The notes beneath the pieces are model-generated. The model was not told the origin of the DNA. It did not search any database and was given only the letters and a program-made list of their open reading frames with translations. This document shows positions 63,565-64,000 of a stretch of DNA of 64,000 nucleotides, in pieces. Numbering within the stretch: the first letter of the stretch is position 1; each line of letters begins with the position of its first letter. The position numbers and the translations under genes were made by a program. The DNA lies in contig NZ_FODT01000001.1 in assembly GCF_900110435.1 (NCBI RefSeq), positions 496,001-560,000 on the forward strand, written 5' to 3'. The DNA is from Rhodopseudomonas pseudopalustris. Lineage in GTDB: Bacteria; Pseudomonadota; Alphaproteobacteria; Rhizobiales; Xanthobacteraceae.

Positions 63565-64000
<436 letters not shown>

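Overview
The window is a high-GC alphaproteobacterial chromosome segment. It most resembles the Rhodopseudomonas palustris / Bradyrhizobium lineage. The evidence is a RegB/RegA-type redox pair, intracellular PHB depolymerase, MmcB, DUF1236 and YARHG proteins, a housekeeping pheT-pheS-rplT-rpmI-infC block, and families of intergenic palindromes of a kind common in that group. I see no tRNA or rRNA gene, CRISPR array, prophage or intact insertion sequence. The gene content is mostly core chromosome; the unusual structure is in the intergenic repeats. All calls come from reading sequence, translations and motifs; no database search was run.

Layout. 1-4.4 kb: a truncated sulfonate/nitrate-type binding protein, then glnD (PII uridylyltransferase) and a small LysE-family transporter. 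4.4-9.3 kb: two sensor kinases on the minus strand (hybrid kinase, HWE kinase) and a response-regulator remnant cut off by a repeat. 9.3-17.4 kb: DUF1330 protein, amino-acid-type binding protein, two small proteins, a class A penicillin-binding protein, a YgjP-like metallopeptidase and PhaZ. 18-23 kb: methyltransferase, two-gene ABC exporter, divergent sensor kinase/regulator pair (regS/regR), then mmcB. 23-31 kb: vWA protein, MBL-fold hydrolase, AraC regulator, DUF1236 protein, secreted-type PHB esterase, MXKDX-repeat protein, and chrA coupled to a coiled-coil gene. 31-37 kb: YARHG protein, a three-gene DUF2269/DUF2867 cluster, FUSC exporter, MmgE/PrpD protein and PAS protein. 37-46 kb: malonyl-CoA decarboxylase, pirin, purC, enoyl-CoA hydratase, radC, chemoreceptor and ku. 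46-57 kb: map, MscS channel, cation/proton antiporter, mepA, a PAS-GGDEF-EAL protein with a degenerate GGDEF, a permuted NlpC/P60 protein and a Tat-exported amine-oxidase-like flavoprotein. 57-64 kb: pheT, DUF559 nuclease, pheS, rplT, rpmI, a secreted protein on the opposite strand, and infC running off the window end.

How the parts relate. Several genes handle nitrogen and redox sensing (glnD, regSR), carbon storage (phaZ, PHB esterase, malonyl-CoA decarboxylase), the cell wall (PBP1, mepA, NlpC/P60) and DNA repair (mmcB, ku, radC), but most are single-gene units rather than one pathway. The strongest unexplained signal is in three kinds of dispersed intergenic element: (i) a palindrome family with C-rich and G-rich flanks, usually in head-to-head pairs; (ii) a roughly 105-bp two-hairpin element, five copies, which in two cases supplies the stop codon of the adjacent gene; (iii) GTCAT-bounded inverted elements. 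A DUF559 nuclease gene sits between pheS and pheT with one type (i) pair on each side, a layout that resembles a REP-associated mobile cassette.
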